A stretch of DNA of 39,194 nt, taken from contig CAMUVS010000007.1 of assembly GCA_947164155.1 (NCBI GenBank), positions 1-39,194 of the forward strand. The letters are read 5' to 3'. Numbering within the stretch: the stretch's first letter is position 1; the number at the start of each line of letters is the position of its first letter. The position numbers and the translations under genes are program-made. The DNA comes from an uncultured Caryophanales bacterium (GTDB lineage Bacteria; Bacillota_I; Bacilli_A; RFN20; CAG-826). Shown one piece after another: positions 8,628-15,675 of the stretch. The notes beneath the pieces are model-generated. The model worked only from the letters and a program-made list of their open reading frames with translations, ran no database searches and was not told where the DNA came from.

Positions 8628-9969
8628 AAATCTAACTGAAAAGCTATCTAGAATATTTAAAAAGCTTCGCGGACAAGCCCGTTTAACTGAATCCAACATG
8701 GATGAAATGTTAAAGGAAATTCGCGTGGCTCTTTTAGAAGCTGATGTAAACTACAAAGTTGTTAAAGAATTTATCAATAACGTTAAAGAAAAGGCTATTG
8801 GACAAGAAGTTTATACCAAACTTAATCCAAGCCAAATGATCACCAAAATTGTTCATGATGAATTAGAAGAACTTCTTGGTGGTGGAGAAAACGAGATTAA
8901 ATATCAAGCTAATAAGCCAACTGTTATTTTACTTGTTGGTCTACAAGGTAGTGGTAAAACAACAACTGCTGGTAAATTAGCCTATTTAATGAAAAATAAA
9001 CTTCATAAAAAGGTCTTATTAGCCGCTGGAGATATTTATCGACCTGCCGCAATTGATCAATTAGAACAAATTGCAAAATCTATTGATGTTCCTTTATTTA
9101 AAAAAGGTACTAATGTATCCCCGGTTGAAATTTCTAAACAAGCAAAAGAATTGGCATTCAATGACCATTACGATGTTTTAATTATTGATACTGCTGGCCG
9201 AATTGCTATTGATGAAGCCTTAATGGAAGAACTTAATCAAATTAAAAAAGAAGTGGAACCTGATGAGATTTTACTCCTTGTTGATGCAATGAGTGGTCAA
9301 GATGCTGTTAATGTCGCAAAAGCATTTAATGACTTATTATCGTTAACTGGTGTCATTATTTCTAAATTAGATGGTGACGCTCGTGGCGGTTCTGCATTAA
9401 GCATTAGACATATGACTGGAGTGCCTATTAAGTTCTCTGGTGTTGGTGAAAAAGTCTCTGATTTGGATATTTTCCACGCCGATAGAATGGCTGACCGTAT
9501 TTTAGGCATGGGTGATGTCATGACTCTTGTAGAAAAAGTACAAGAAGAAGTAGATGAAAAAGAAGCCAAAAAAGCCGCTAACAAGATGATGAGCGGTAAA
9601 TTTGGCTTAGATGATATGCTTGCGCAAATGAAACAAGTGCAAAAGCTTGGCTCCTTAGGCGGACTACTTAAACTTATTCCAGGTATTCCTAAAATTTCTC
9701 CTGAGCAACAAGCAATTGCTGAAAAAGAAATGCGTAATTTTGAAATTATCATTAATTCCATGACTTATGAGGAAAGACAAAATCCATCTATTTTCCAATA
9801 TTCTAGAAAGATTAGAGTGGCTAATGGATGTGGTAAACAAGTAAGTGATGTTAATCGTGTCTTAAAGAAATATGATCAAATGAAAGACATGATGAAGCAA
9901 ATGGAGCAATACAAAAAAAGTGGCAGGATGCCACCAGGAATGCCACCAGGATTTGGTGGAATGAGATAA
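8617..9969 (+). CDS. ffh: Signal recognition particle protein Ffh
   Basis: Ffh binds signal peptides and 4.5S/scRNA and delivers ribosomes to FtsY. The 450-residue protein has an N domain (1-90), a G domain with GLQGSGKTTT (about 108-117), AGDIYRPAAIDQL (about 136-148), DTAGR (about 191-195) and SKLDGDARGG, and then a methionine-rich M domain (about 300-450) ending KKSGRMPPGMPPGFGGMR. The site GAAAAGGAG lies just upstream of the ATG at the end of ylxM. It is the last plus-strand gene before the inverted rpsP-trmD block, facing trmD tail to tail. Confidence 0.97.
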   Translation: MAFENLTEKLSRIFKKLRGQARLTESNMDEMLKEIRVALLEADVNYKVVKEFINNVKEKAIGQEVYTKLNPSQMITKIVHDELEELLGGGENEIKYQANKPTVILLVGLQGSGKTTTAGKLAYLMKNKLHKKVLLAAGDIYRPAAIDQLEQIAKSIDVPLFKKGTNVSPVEISKQAKELAFNDHYDVLIIDTAGRIAIDEALMEELNQIKKEVEPDEILLLVDAMSGQDAVNVAKAFNDLLSLTGVIISKLDGDARGGSALSIRHMTGVPIKFSGVGEKVSDLDIFHADRMADRILGMGDVMTLVEKVQEEVDEKEAKKAANKMMSGKFGLDDMLAQMKQVQKLGSLGGLLKLIPGIPKISPEQQAIAEKEMRNFEIIINSMTYEERQNPSIFQYSRKIRVANGCGKQVSDVNRVLKKYDQMKDMMKQMEQYKKSGRMPPGMPPGFGGMR

Positions 9970-9989
9970 GTTTATTTTATAAACTTTTT
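9968..9989. terminator. Stem-loop between convergent ffh and trmD
   Basis: AAGTTTAT-TTT-ATAAACTT (9968-9986) with a short T run follows on the plus strand. Only two bases separate the convergent stop codons, so the hairpin includes the ends of both genes. The A+T-rich stem and short T tract suggest a weak terminator on the plus strand; the minus strand has no U run after it. Confidence 0.5.
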
Positions 9990-10739
9990 ACCTTTTTCAA
10001 TAGCAGCGAGTTCCCACTTAGCTGCTTTTTCTTTATCTTCATCTATTAATTTTTTGTCGCTTTTAGATAAAGAAACTTTCTTGAATAAATCAGGACGAAG
10101 TTCTTTAGTGAGATTTAAAGACTTTTTTCTTCTCCATTTATTAATTGCTTGATGATTACCAGAATATAAAATGTCAGGAACTTTGTCACCATTATATTCA
10201 TATGGTTCAGTGTATTGAGGATATTCTAATAAGTTTTCATCAAAAGATTCAGATTCAATGCTTTCTTTTGCGATCGCCCCATCAAGTAATCTAATAACTG
10301 AATCGGTAATCGCCATAGATCCAATTTCTCCGCCAGTAAGTATATAATCTCCTATTGAAATTGATTCATCAACGTATTTATTAACACGTTCATCAATTCC
10401 TTCGTAATGTCCGCATAGTAGGATAATGTGGTTCTCTTTCGTTAATTCTTTAGCTTTGGCCTGATTATAGGTTTTTCCTCTAGGAGAAAGCATAATTATT
10501 TTTGAGTCTTTTTCTTTATGATCATTAATTGAATCAACGACTGGTTGACATTTTAAAATTAAACCAGCTCCACCTCCGACTGGCGCAGAGTCTACTCGAT
10601 GATTTTTATCCTTTGTGTAATCTCTAATATTAACGATTTCGATATTGACTATTTCTTTAGCAATTGCGCGCTTAATAATAGAGTTAGTTAGAAACCCCTC
10701 AAACATTTCAGGAAATAAAGTTAAAATTGTAATTTTCAT
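9972..10739 (-). CDS. trmD: tRNA (guanine-N1)-methyltransferase TrmD
   Basis: TrmD makes m1G37 in tRNAs with G36-G37, including proline tRNAs, and so prevents frameshifting. The 255-residue protein has the SPOUT trefoil-knot signature LLCGHYEGIDERVNKYVDES (about 106-125), followed by SIGDYILTGGE, and the N-terminal MKITILTLFPEMFEGF. The start overlaps the rimM stop (ATGA), giving the usual rimM-trmD pair. The tRNA-Pro(CGG) at 31335 has G36 and G37 and is a predicted substrate. The gene lies in a block inverted relative to the usual ffh-to-rplS order. Confidence 0.97.
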   Translation of the reverse strand: MKITILTLFPEMFEGFLTNSIIKRAIAKEIVNIEIVNIRDYTKDKNHRVDSAPVGGGAGLILKCQPVVDSINDHKEKDSKIIMLSPRGKTYNQAKAKELTKENHIILLCGHYEGIDERVNKYVDESISIGDYILTGGEIGSMAITDSVIRLLDGAIAKESIESESFDENLLEYPQYTEPYEYNGDKVPDILYSGNHQAINKWRRKKSLNLTKELRPDLFKKVSLSKSDKKLIDEDKEKAAKWELAAIEKGKKFIK

Positions 10740-11245
10740 AGCAATCCCTCAATAATTTCTATCAAAATCCGCTTATTTTCAATATCAACAGACTTGATAA
10801 ACTGTTTAACAAATGGTACAAAAAAGTCTTTATTGCCAGTCCTGCTAACTCTGAGGGTAAGTTGAGCAGGAAACTCCTCTACTTCTTTGACTGTACCTAA
10901 TAAATGGTTATCCTTATCTACAACTTGGCAACCTTTTAAATCGGAATAGAAATACATGCCTTTTTCTAAAGATATTTCGTCTTTAATTGCGTGAATTTCA
11001 TATCCTTTAATTAGCTTAATTTCTTCTGGTGTATTAAACTCATTAACCTTTAAAAAATCAAAAGGTCCATTTTGTCTAAACTTAACAACATTTAATTCAG
11101 TTCTTTCGTGAGTTTGTGGGTTATACAAAAATACTTTAGAACCTTCCTTATATCTTTGCTTTTGATTTGTGGTGGTACTAAAAATTTTCATTGTGCCATC
11201 TAGGCCGAATGAATCCTTGATAACTCCTAAACTTACGTATTCCAT
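10736..11245 (-). CDS. rimM: Ribosome maturation factor RimM
   Basis: RimM assists assembly of the 30S head, binding S19 and helping 16S rRNA maturation. The 169-residue protein has the N-terminal barrel MEYVSLGVIKDSFGLDGTMK and a C-terminal PRC-barrel region (about 90-169, YFYSDLKGCQVVDKDNHLLG). There is no Shine-Dalgarno sequence. A TAATAT box lies six bases before the ATG, directly after the khpA terminator, so it may start a leaderless rimM-trmD transcript. The assignment rests on sequence and on its place between khpA and trmD. Confidence 0.94.
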   Translation of the reverse strand: MEYVSLGVIKDSFGLDGTMKIFSTTTNQKQRYKEGSKVFLYNPQTHERTELNVVKFRQNGPFDFLKVNEFNTPEEIKLIKGYEIHAIKDEISLEKGMYFYSDLKGCQVVDKDNHLLGTVKEVEEFPAQLTLRVSRTGNKDFFVPFVKQFIKSVDIENKRILIEIIEGLL

Positions 11246-11259
11246 ATTTCTATATTAAG

Positions 11260-11284
11260 AAAAAGGAGGATATTAATCCACCTT
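11260..11284 (-). terminator. Intrinsic terminator after khpA
   Basis: On the minus strand AAGG-T-GGAT-TAAT-ATCC-T-CCTT forms a stem with one T-T mismatch, followed by TTTCTT. The khpA stop codon lies within the loop side of the stem. It would end or attenuate the rpsP-khpA message just before rimM. Confidence 0.65.
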
Positions 11285-11536
11285 TTCGTCTTCGAATGAC
11301 TCAAATTTGATATGGATGCGTTTATTTTCACTTTTACCCGCAATACCCACAACTTCTCTTAAGGCATTCGCAATAATTCCTTTGTGACCAATTAATCGAG
11401 CGGTATCTTCTTTTTCCGCTGCAATAATGATGAGTACATCTTTAGGAGTGGTTCCTTCAGAGACTCTAATTAAAATTGATTTTGGATCTTCTACAATATC
11501 GTCGATTAAGGTATGGACTATACTTTCGTAATCCAT
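11273..11536 (-). CDS. khpA: KH-domain RNA-binding protein KhpA (YlqC)
   Basis: This is a small single-KH-domain RNA chaperone, 87 residues, which in Firmicutes pairs with KhpB and affects cell elongation and sRNA-mRNA contacts. The RNA-binding GxxG loop is seen as IGHKGIIANALREVVG (GHKG at about residues 50-53). The start at 11536 (MDYESIVHTL) matches the family and has AAAAGGAAAA just upstream, at the end of rpsP. The longer open frame running into rpsP is not needed. Four bases separate it from rpsP, as is usual. Confidence 0.93.
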   Translation of the reverse strand: MDYESIVHTLIDDIVEDPKSILIRVSEGTTPKDVLIIIAAEKEDTARLIGHKGIIANALREVVGIAGKSENKRIHIKFESFEDEKVD

Positions 11537-11540
11537 AGAA

Positions 11541-11813
11541 CTATTTTCCTTTTTTGGCTTCAACAGCTTTAGCGTTAAGTCCTTTTCTATTGAACATAGC
11601 TTTGACTGTTTCGGATGGTGTAGCACCTAAGGCTAACCACTTTAATGCTAATTCTTCATCGATAACCGCATTTTCAACGCCTTTTTCTGGATCGAAGTAA
11701 CCGATTTGTTCGATGTATCTTCCATCTCTTGCGTATCTACTATCAGCGGCGACGATTCTAAAGAATGGATCTTTATGTCTACCAATTCTTGTTAATCTGA
11801 TTTTAACTGCCAT
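11541..11813 (-). CDS. rpsP: 30S ribosomal protein S16
   Basis: S16 binds 16S rRNA in the 30S body. The 90-residue protein has the family N-terminus MAVKIRLTRIGRHKDPFFRI followed by VAADSRYARDGRYIEQIGYFDP, and normal length. A clear Shine-Dalgarno TTTGGAGGAAAC precedes the ATG. It leads a minus-strand rpsP-khpA-(terminator)-rimM-trmD group with its own promoter, divergent from rplS. Confidence 0.98.
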   Translation of the reverse strand: MAVKIRLTRIGRHKDPFFRIVAADSRYARDGRYIEQIGYFDPEKGVENAVIDEELALKWLALGATPSETVKAMFNRKGLNAKAVEAKKGK

Positions 11814-11837
11814 TTTTTGTTTCCTCCAAATTTTGCC

Positions 11838-11871
11838 TACTAATAGTAAGATTTATTTTTATATGTGTCAA
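11838..11871 (-). promoter_or_regulatory. rpsP promoter
   Basis: On the minus strand TTGACA (11871-11866) is followed after 17 bases by TACTAT (11848-11843). The -10 box overlaps a small palindrome, TACTA-T-TAGTA (11838-11848). It is divergent from the rplS promoter about 55 bases away. Confidence 0.72.
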
Positions 11872-11923
11872 GCATTTTTACTTTACAGGGCAATATTTTT
11901 CTTCAAATTAATAAAATTAATGC

Positions 11924-11973
11924 TTGCAATGAGTGTTCACTATGGTATTATTATCAAGCATGTTTTAAACATG
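11924..11973 (+). promoter_or_regulatory. rplS promoter with a perfect palindrome near +1
   Basis: TTGCAA (11924-11929), a 16-base spacer and TATTAT (11946-11951) predict transcription from about 11958. A perfect inverted repeat, CATGTTT-T-AAACATG (11959-11973), begins there. The leader continues for about 70 bases (GGGTGCTCC...AACACC could pair) to the Shine-Dalgarno site. An L19 autoregulatory leader is possible; this is known for rplS in Bacillus relatives, but the structure was not matched here. Confidence 0.62.
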
Positions 11974-12041
11974 ATACGGGTGCTCCGCTGTCAAATGAGA
12001 ATGAACACCAAGAGAACATATATCTATAGGAGGCGTACAAA

Positions 12042-12389
12042 ATGAACAACAGATTAGTTGAAGAAATTACCGCATCCCAACTCAGAACAGATCTTCCAGA
12101 ATTCAAATCTGGTGATGAAGTCAAAGTTTCTGTTCGTATTATTGAAGGTAACAAATCCAGAATCCAAGTATTCCAAGGTGTTGTTATCCAAAGAAGAGGT
12201 GGCGGTGTTAATGCTACGTTTACCGTTCGTAAGATGTCCAGTGGCATCGGTGTGGAAAGAACCTTCCCATTACATTCTCCAAGTATTGCAGGAATTGAAG
12301 TAATGAGAAAAGGTAAAGTGAGAAGAAATAAAATCACTTATATCCGTAAACGTTCAGGTAAAGCTGCTCGTATTAAGGAAGTTCTATAA
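12042..12389 (+). CDS. rplS: 50S ribosomal protein L19
   Basis: L19 lies at the 30S-50S interface. The 115-residue protein carries the family stretch [20 protein letters not shown], then [20 protein letters not shown] and [11 protein letters not shown]-type sequence (here [11 protein letters not shown]). A good Shine-Dalgarno, TATAGGAGGCG, lies upstream. It normally follows trmD in the same operon; here it is separated from an inverted trmD and has its own promoter and long leader. Confidence 0.98.
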   Translation: MNNRLVEEITASQLRTDLPEFKSGDEVKVSVRIIEGNKSRIQVFQGVVIQRRGGGVNATFTVRKMSSGIGVERTFPLHSPSIAGIEVMRKGKVRRNKITYIRKRSGKAARIKEVL

Positions 12390-12412
12390 TTTTCAAATTC
12401 TAGCAACTAAAA

Positions 12413-12438
12413 GGAATCGATTAATCGGTTCCTTTTTT
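12413..12438 (+). terminator. Intrinsic terminator after rplS
   Basis: GGAATCGAT-TA-ATCGGTTCC (12413-12432) with one T-G wobble is followed by six T residues. It lies directly upstream of the -35 box of lepB. Confidence 0.88.
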
Positions 12439-12439
12439 C

Positions 12440-12468
12440 TTGTTTATCGCATGTATACTAAGTATAAT
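12440..12468 (+). promoter_or_regulatory. lepB promoter (leaderless type)
   Basis: TTGTTT (12440-12445), a 17-base spacer and a perfect TATAAT (12463-12468) end seven bases before the ATG at 12476, so transcription should start at or next to the start codon. A palindrome TATACT-A-AGTATA (12454-12466) overlaps the -10 box. Confidence 0.75.
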
Positions 12469-12475
12469 TTAAAAC

Positions 12476-13288
12476 ATGACAAAGAAATTTTACAAAAGTG
12501 AAAAATTTCAAGCATGGTTTTTCCCTATCATATATTTTTTACTTGCTGTTTCTATCGTAATTACAGGTTGCTTTATCTTCAAAAAGAAGTATTATCAACC
12601 AATTGTGGTTAATGGACACTCGATGTGGCCAACCTTAACTGGAGGAGGCACTATTACTGGTGCAAACTATCAACTTAGAAATCACTATGGTTTAGCGGAC
12701 ATTAGCAAAAATTCAGTATATAGCCTTCATAGATTTGATGTTGTTGTTACTTATTATCCTCAAGGTTGGGGTGGCACAAACGACTATAAGATTAAAAGAG
12801 TTTGGGGTTTTCCTGGTGAAACCATTCAAATGACTTATGATTTAGAAACTCATGTTTATACATTTACCGCTCAAAAAATGGGGAGTCCTAAATATGTTTT
12901 AACTTCCACTCAAAAAGAATATGAGCAAACATTTGAGGCGTATTATTACGAAGGCGGAAAAACTAAGTTTGTTAATAAGACCCTTAAATATACAGTTAAT
13001 GAATTTGTTTTGCCTAATAAAACGTTTAGAACTTCTCATCATGTTCCTGGTGGTGATACTTCTGATACTAGAGTGTTCCATAAAGCCTTAGCTAATGATG
13101 AATATTTTGTCATGGGTGATAACTGGCAAGGGAGCACCGATTCTTTTGGAAATATAACAAACCCAAATAAACTAACCGCTAATGAATTACAAGGTCGAGT
13201 TATTTCTTTAAATGCTTATGTAACGTTTAATTCCGGTACTGGTGAGAATACTGATATGCATGAATTTGCACCGAGGTATGAATTCTAA
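12476..13288 (+). CDS. lepB: Type I signal peptidase
   Basis: This membrane protease removes signal peptides from secreted proteins. The 270-residue protein has one N-terminal membrane helix (about 14-36, FFPIIYFLLAVSIVITGCFIF), then the catalytic Ser49 in NGHSMWPTL and the likely catalytic Lys107 in KIKRVWGFPGE. The conserved MGDNWQGSTDSF lies near residue 213. It is longer than minimal Gram-positive enzymes because of insertions in the beta domain (about 120-190). There is no Shine-Dalgarno sequence; the promoter predicts a leaderless message. rbgA follows after one base. Confidence 0.93.
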   Translation: MTKKFYKSEKFQAWFFPIIYFLLAVSIVITGCFIFKKKYYQPIVVNGHSMWPTLTGGGTITGANYQLRNHYGLADISKNSVYSLHRFDVVVTYYPQGWGGTNDYKIKRVWGFPGETIQMTYDLETHVYTFTAQKMGSPKYVLTSTQKEYEQTFEAYYYEGGKTKFVNKTLKYTVNEFVLPNKTFRTSHHVPGGDTSDTRVFHKALANDEYFVMGDNWQGSTDSFGNITNPNKLTANELQGRVISLNAYVTFNSGTGENTDMHEFAPRYEF

Positions 13289-13289
13289 T

Positions 13290-14120
13290 ATGAGTCAAAT
13301 ACATTGGTTTCCAGGACATATGAAGAAGGCCTTAAATGAAATTGAGGCTAAAATCAAATTGGTGGACATTGTAATTGAAATTCTTGATGCGAGAGCCCCT
13401 CTTAGTTCTATAAATCCTGAATTTGAAAAGAGAGTTCAAAATAAGAAGCGTATTTTTGTATTGTCTAAAAGTGATTTAGCCGATCCTATTGAAACAAAAA
13501 AATGGGAAGAATATTTCAAAAAAAGTGTAGATTCGCTACTAATTTTGAATTTAAATGAGCAAAAATCCACGCAAATTATTGCTAATGAAGTGAAAAAACT
13601 TGGTGCTGAAAAGCATGCTAAGGAAGCTCTTAAAGGAATGAAACCTCAACCACTAAAAACCATGATTATTGGCATCCCTAATGTTGGTAAATCTTCTTTA
13701 ATTAATCGTTTGGCAAAAAGAAGTGCAGCAGGAGTGCAAAATAAACCTGGATATACTAGAGGCGAACAATTCATCAAAGTGAATAATGATTTTATTCTTT
13801 TAGACACTCCAGGGATTTTACCAATGAACTATGATGATAAAACTAAAGCCATCAATTTAGCGCTTTTGGGCTCAATAAGAGAAGAAATCTTACCTAATGA
13901 GGATTTATCTTTCTACTTAATTAAATACTTAAATAAATTCTATCCAGAAGCCTTAAAAGAAAGATTTGGGGTTATGGACCTTTCAAGTTTTGAAATAGTC
14001 ATCCAAGAGATTTGTAAAAGAAGAGGCTTATTAAACGATTATGAAAGAGCTTATTCACTTCTTTTAAAAGAATTTAAAGACGGTAAATTAGGCCGTATAT
14101 CTTTAGAACACGCCCAATGA
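13290..14120 (+). CDS. rbgA: Ribosome biogenesis GTPase RbgA (YlqF)
   Basis: RbgA is a circularly permuted GTPase needed for late 50S assembly. The permuted motif order is visible: G4 LSKSDLAD (about 61-68) precedes G1 GIPNVGKSSLINRL (about 126-139) and G3 DTPGILPM (about 171-178). The N-terminal IHWFPGHMKKAL is characteristic. The protein has 276 residues. The start at 13290 matches the family, with GAGG about 13 bases upstream; earlier in-frame starts lie inside lepB. It overlaps rnhB by ATGA, and rplS-lepB-rbgA-rnhB is the usual order. Confidence 0.96.
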   Translation: MSQIHWFPGHMKKALNEIEAKIKLVDIVIEILDARAPLSSINPEFEKRVQNKKRIFVLSKSDLADPIETKKWEEYFKKSVDSLLILNLNEQKSTQIIANEVKKLGAEKHAKEALKGMKPQPLKTMIIGIPNVGKSSLINRLAKRSAAGVQNKPGYTRGEQFIKVNNDFILLDTPGILPMNYDDKTKAINLALLGSIREEILPNEDLSFYLIKYLNKFYPEALKERFGVMDLSSFEIVIQEICKRRGLLNDYERAYSLLLKEFKDGKLGRISLEHAQ

Positions 14121-14737
14121 GTTTAGATTACGAACAACAATATTATAGTAAAGATATAAAATATATCGCTGGATGTGATGAAGCCGGTAGAGGTTGCCTA
14201 TTAGGACCAGTTGTTGCAGGAGCAGTGATTCTCCCTAAAGATTTTAAGTGTGATTTAATTAATGACTCTAAGCAGTTAAGTGAAAAACAAAGAGAAGAAG
14301 CTTATCAAATTATTAAAGAAAATGCGATTAGTTGGGCAGTTGCAGAAGTGTCTGCTGAAGAAATAGATGAAATCAATATTTTAAATGCTTCAAGAAAAGC
14401 CATGGTGATGGCGTTAAACAAACTTAATCATCGTTATGATATGATTCTTACCGATGCGGTAAAAATGCAAACAGATTTACCTTTTGAAGCTATTATCCAT
14501 GGAGACGCTAAAGCAATGTGCATTGCCGCTGCTTCTATTATGGCGAAAGTTACTCGAGATCATATTTGTTATGAACTAGATAAAAAATATCCTGACTACC
14601 AAATTGCTAAACATAAAGGATATGGCACTAAACTACATATGGAAATGCTAAAAAAGTATGGTCCAATCAAGGGATTATATCGTTTTAGTTATCGTACAGT
14701 TAAAGAACTCACAATCGAAAAAATAAAACTTTTTTAA
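14117..14737 (+). CDS. rnhB: Ribonuclease HII
   Basis: RNase HII removes ribonucleotides and RNA from RNA-DNA hybrids. In this 206-residue protein the catalytic acidic pair is in GCDEAGRGCLLGPVVAGAV (about 16-34), the third acidic residue in LTDAVKM, and another in the AAASIMAKVTRD segment (about 138-149). The tail has GYGTKLHMEMLKKYGP, as in the family. Its start overlaps the rbgA stop. The gene is followed by a perfect T7-GC-A7 palindrome (14739-14754) and then dprA. Confidence 0.96.
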   Translation: MSLDYEQQYYSKDIKYIAGCDEAGRGCLLGPVVAGAVILPKDFKCDLINDSKQLSEKQREEAYQIIKENAISWAVAEVSAEEIDEINILNASRKAMVMALNKLNHRYDMILTDAVKMQTDLPFEAIIHGDAKAMCIAAASIMAKVTRDHICYELDKKYPDYQIAKHKGYGTKLHMEMLKKYGPIKGLYRFSYRTVKELTIEKIKLF

Positions 14738-14738
14738 C

Positions 14739-14780
14739 TTTTTTTGCAAAAAAATCGAAAAAATCCACTCTTTATATAAT
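14739..14780 (+). promoter_or_regulatory. dprA promoter region with T7-GC-A7 palindrome
   Basis: TATAAT (14775-14780) lies in TTATATAA, itself flanked by CTCT and AGAG. A 16-base palindrome, TTTTTTTGCAAAAAAA (14739-14754), lies upstream and may contribute an AT-rich element or end rnhB transcription. No good -35 box is at the proper distance. GAGGG just after the -10 gives dprA a Shine-Dalgarno sequence, so this message need not be leaderless. Confidence 0.45.
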
Positions 14781-14793
14781 AGAGGGACTTTTT

Positions 14794-15594
14794 ATGAATT
14801 CGAGAAATCTTTTAATTGCAATGGCCATCCATTATCAAGGAGATGTTTTGGCTGTAACTCAAGCAATGTTAAACAAAAACCTTATTGATGAGGCTCAAGC
14901 TGAGGCCTATTTAAAAAGTATTAAATGTAATGTTTTAACTATCCTTGACCCTGATTACCCAAGTTATCTTAAAGAAATACGCTATCCTCCGATTGTCTTA
15001 TTTTATTATGGAGATATTTCTTTATTATCTGATGTTGAGAAAAATCTAGCGGTCGTGGGCGCTAGAAAAGCGAGTGTAGAAGGAAAAAATAATGTTAACT
15101 ACATTGTTTCTGGTGTTTGTAAGAAATATAACATCATTTCTGGACTTGCTAAAGGAATTGATACGGTCGCTCATAAATCCGCAATAGAAAATGGAGGAAG
15201 AACTATTGCAGTGCTTGCTAACGGGATTGAATATTGTTATCCAAGTTGTAATTCGGAATTATATAAAGAAATAAAGAAAAAACACCTAGTTATTTCCGAA
15301 TATTACGGCTATGTTTCTCCTGAACAAAATCATTTTCATCAGAGAAATAGATTAATTGCCGGTTTAGCTAAGGGCACTTTAATAGGAGAGGCTAGTCGCA
15401 TTAGTGGAACTTTAATTACCGCTAACTATACGTTAGAGATATTTAGACAGTTAATGGTGATTCCAAATGGGGATATACAAAATTCACTAAACGACTTATT
15501 AATTAAAGAAGGGGCTCCGGTTGTGACCGAACCTCAAGATGTTATTGATTACTTATCAGAGAGAAGAAATTCTTTATTATGTGAAGTTAAATAA
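14794..15594 (+). CDS. dprA: DNA-processing protein DprA (Smf)
   Basis: DprA loads RecA on incoming single-stranded DNA during transformation. The 266-residue protein is the core Rossmann-like form: VVGARKAS (about 87-94), IISGLAKGIDTVAHKSAI (about 113-130), GGRTIAVLANGIEYCYP (about 133-149) and PEQNHFHQRNRLIAGLA (about 175-191). It lacks a clear C-terminal winged helix, so it is at the short end of the family. It begins a dprA-topA-xer group as in Bacillus. No com genes are in the window, so competence itself is not shown. Confidence 0.94.
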   Translation: MNSRNLLIAMAIHYQGDVLAVTQAMLNKNLIDEAQAEAYLKSIKCNVLTILDPDYPSYLKEIRYPPIVLFYYGDISLLSDVEKNLAVVGARKASVEGKNNVNYIVSGVCKKYNIISGLAKGIDTVAHKSAIENGGRTIAVLANGIEYCYPSCNSELYKEIKKKHLVISEYYGYVSPEQNHFHQRNRLIAGLAKGTLIGEASRISGTLITANYTLEIFRQLMVIPNGDIQNSLNDLLIKEGAPVVTEPQDVIDYLSERRNSLLCEVK

Positions 15595-15632
15595 CATTGT
15601 TTATTTAAGAAAATATATAAGGATTTTTGCCG

Positions 15633-15661
15633 TTGACTTTATGCTTTTTAATAACCATAAT
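15633..15661 (+). promoter_or_regulatory. topA promoter
   Basis: TTGACT (15633-15638), a 17-base spacer and CATAAT (15656-15661) predict transcription near 15668, about 8 bases before the ATG at 15676. There is no Shine-Dalgarno sequence. CCATAATTGTGG over the -10 is a near-palindrome with one T-G pair. Confidence 0.7.
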
Positions 15662-15675
15662 TGTGGCGCTGTCTT

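Noticed and set aside
11256-11284. CCTCCTTTTTCT on the minus strand looks like the 3' end of 16S rRNA (an anti-Shine-Dalgarno mimic)
   Set aside because: It is explained as the right arm and T run of the khpA terminator hairpin.
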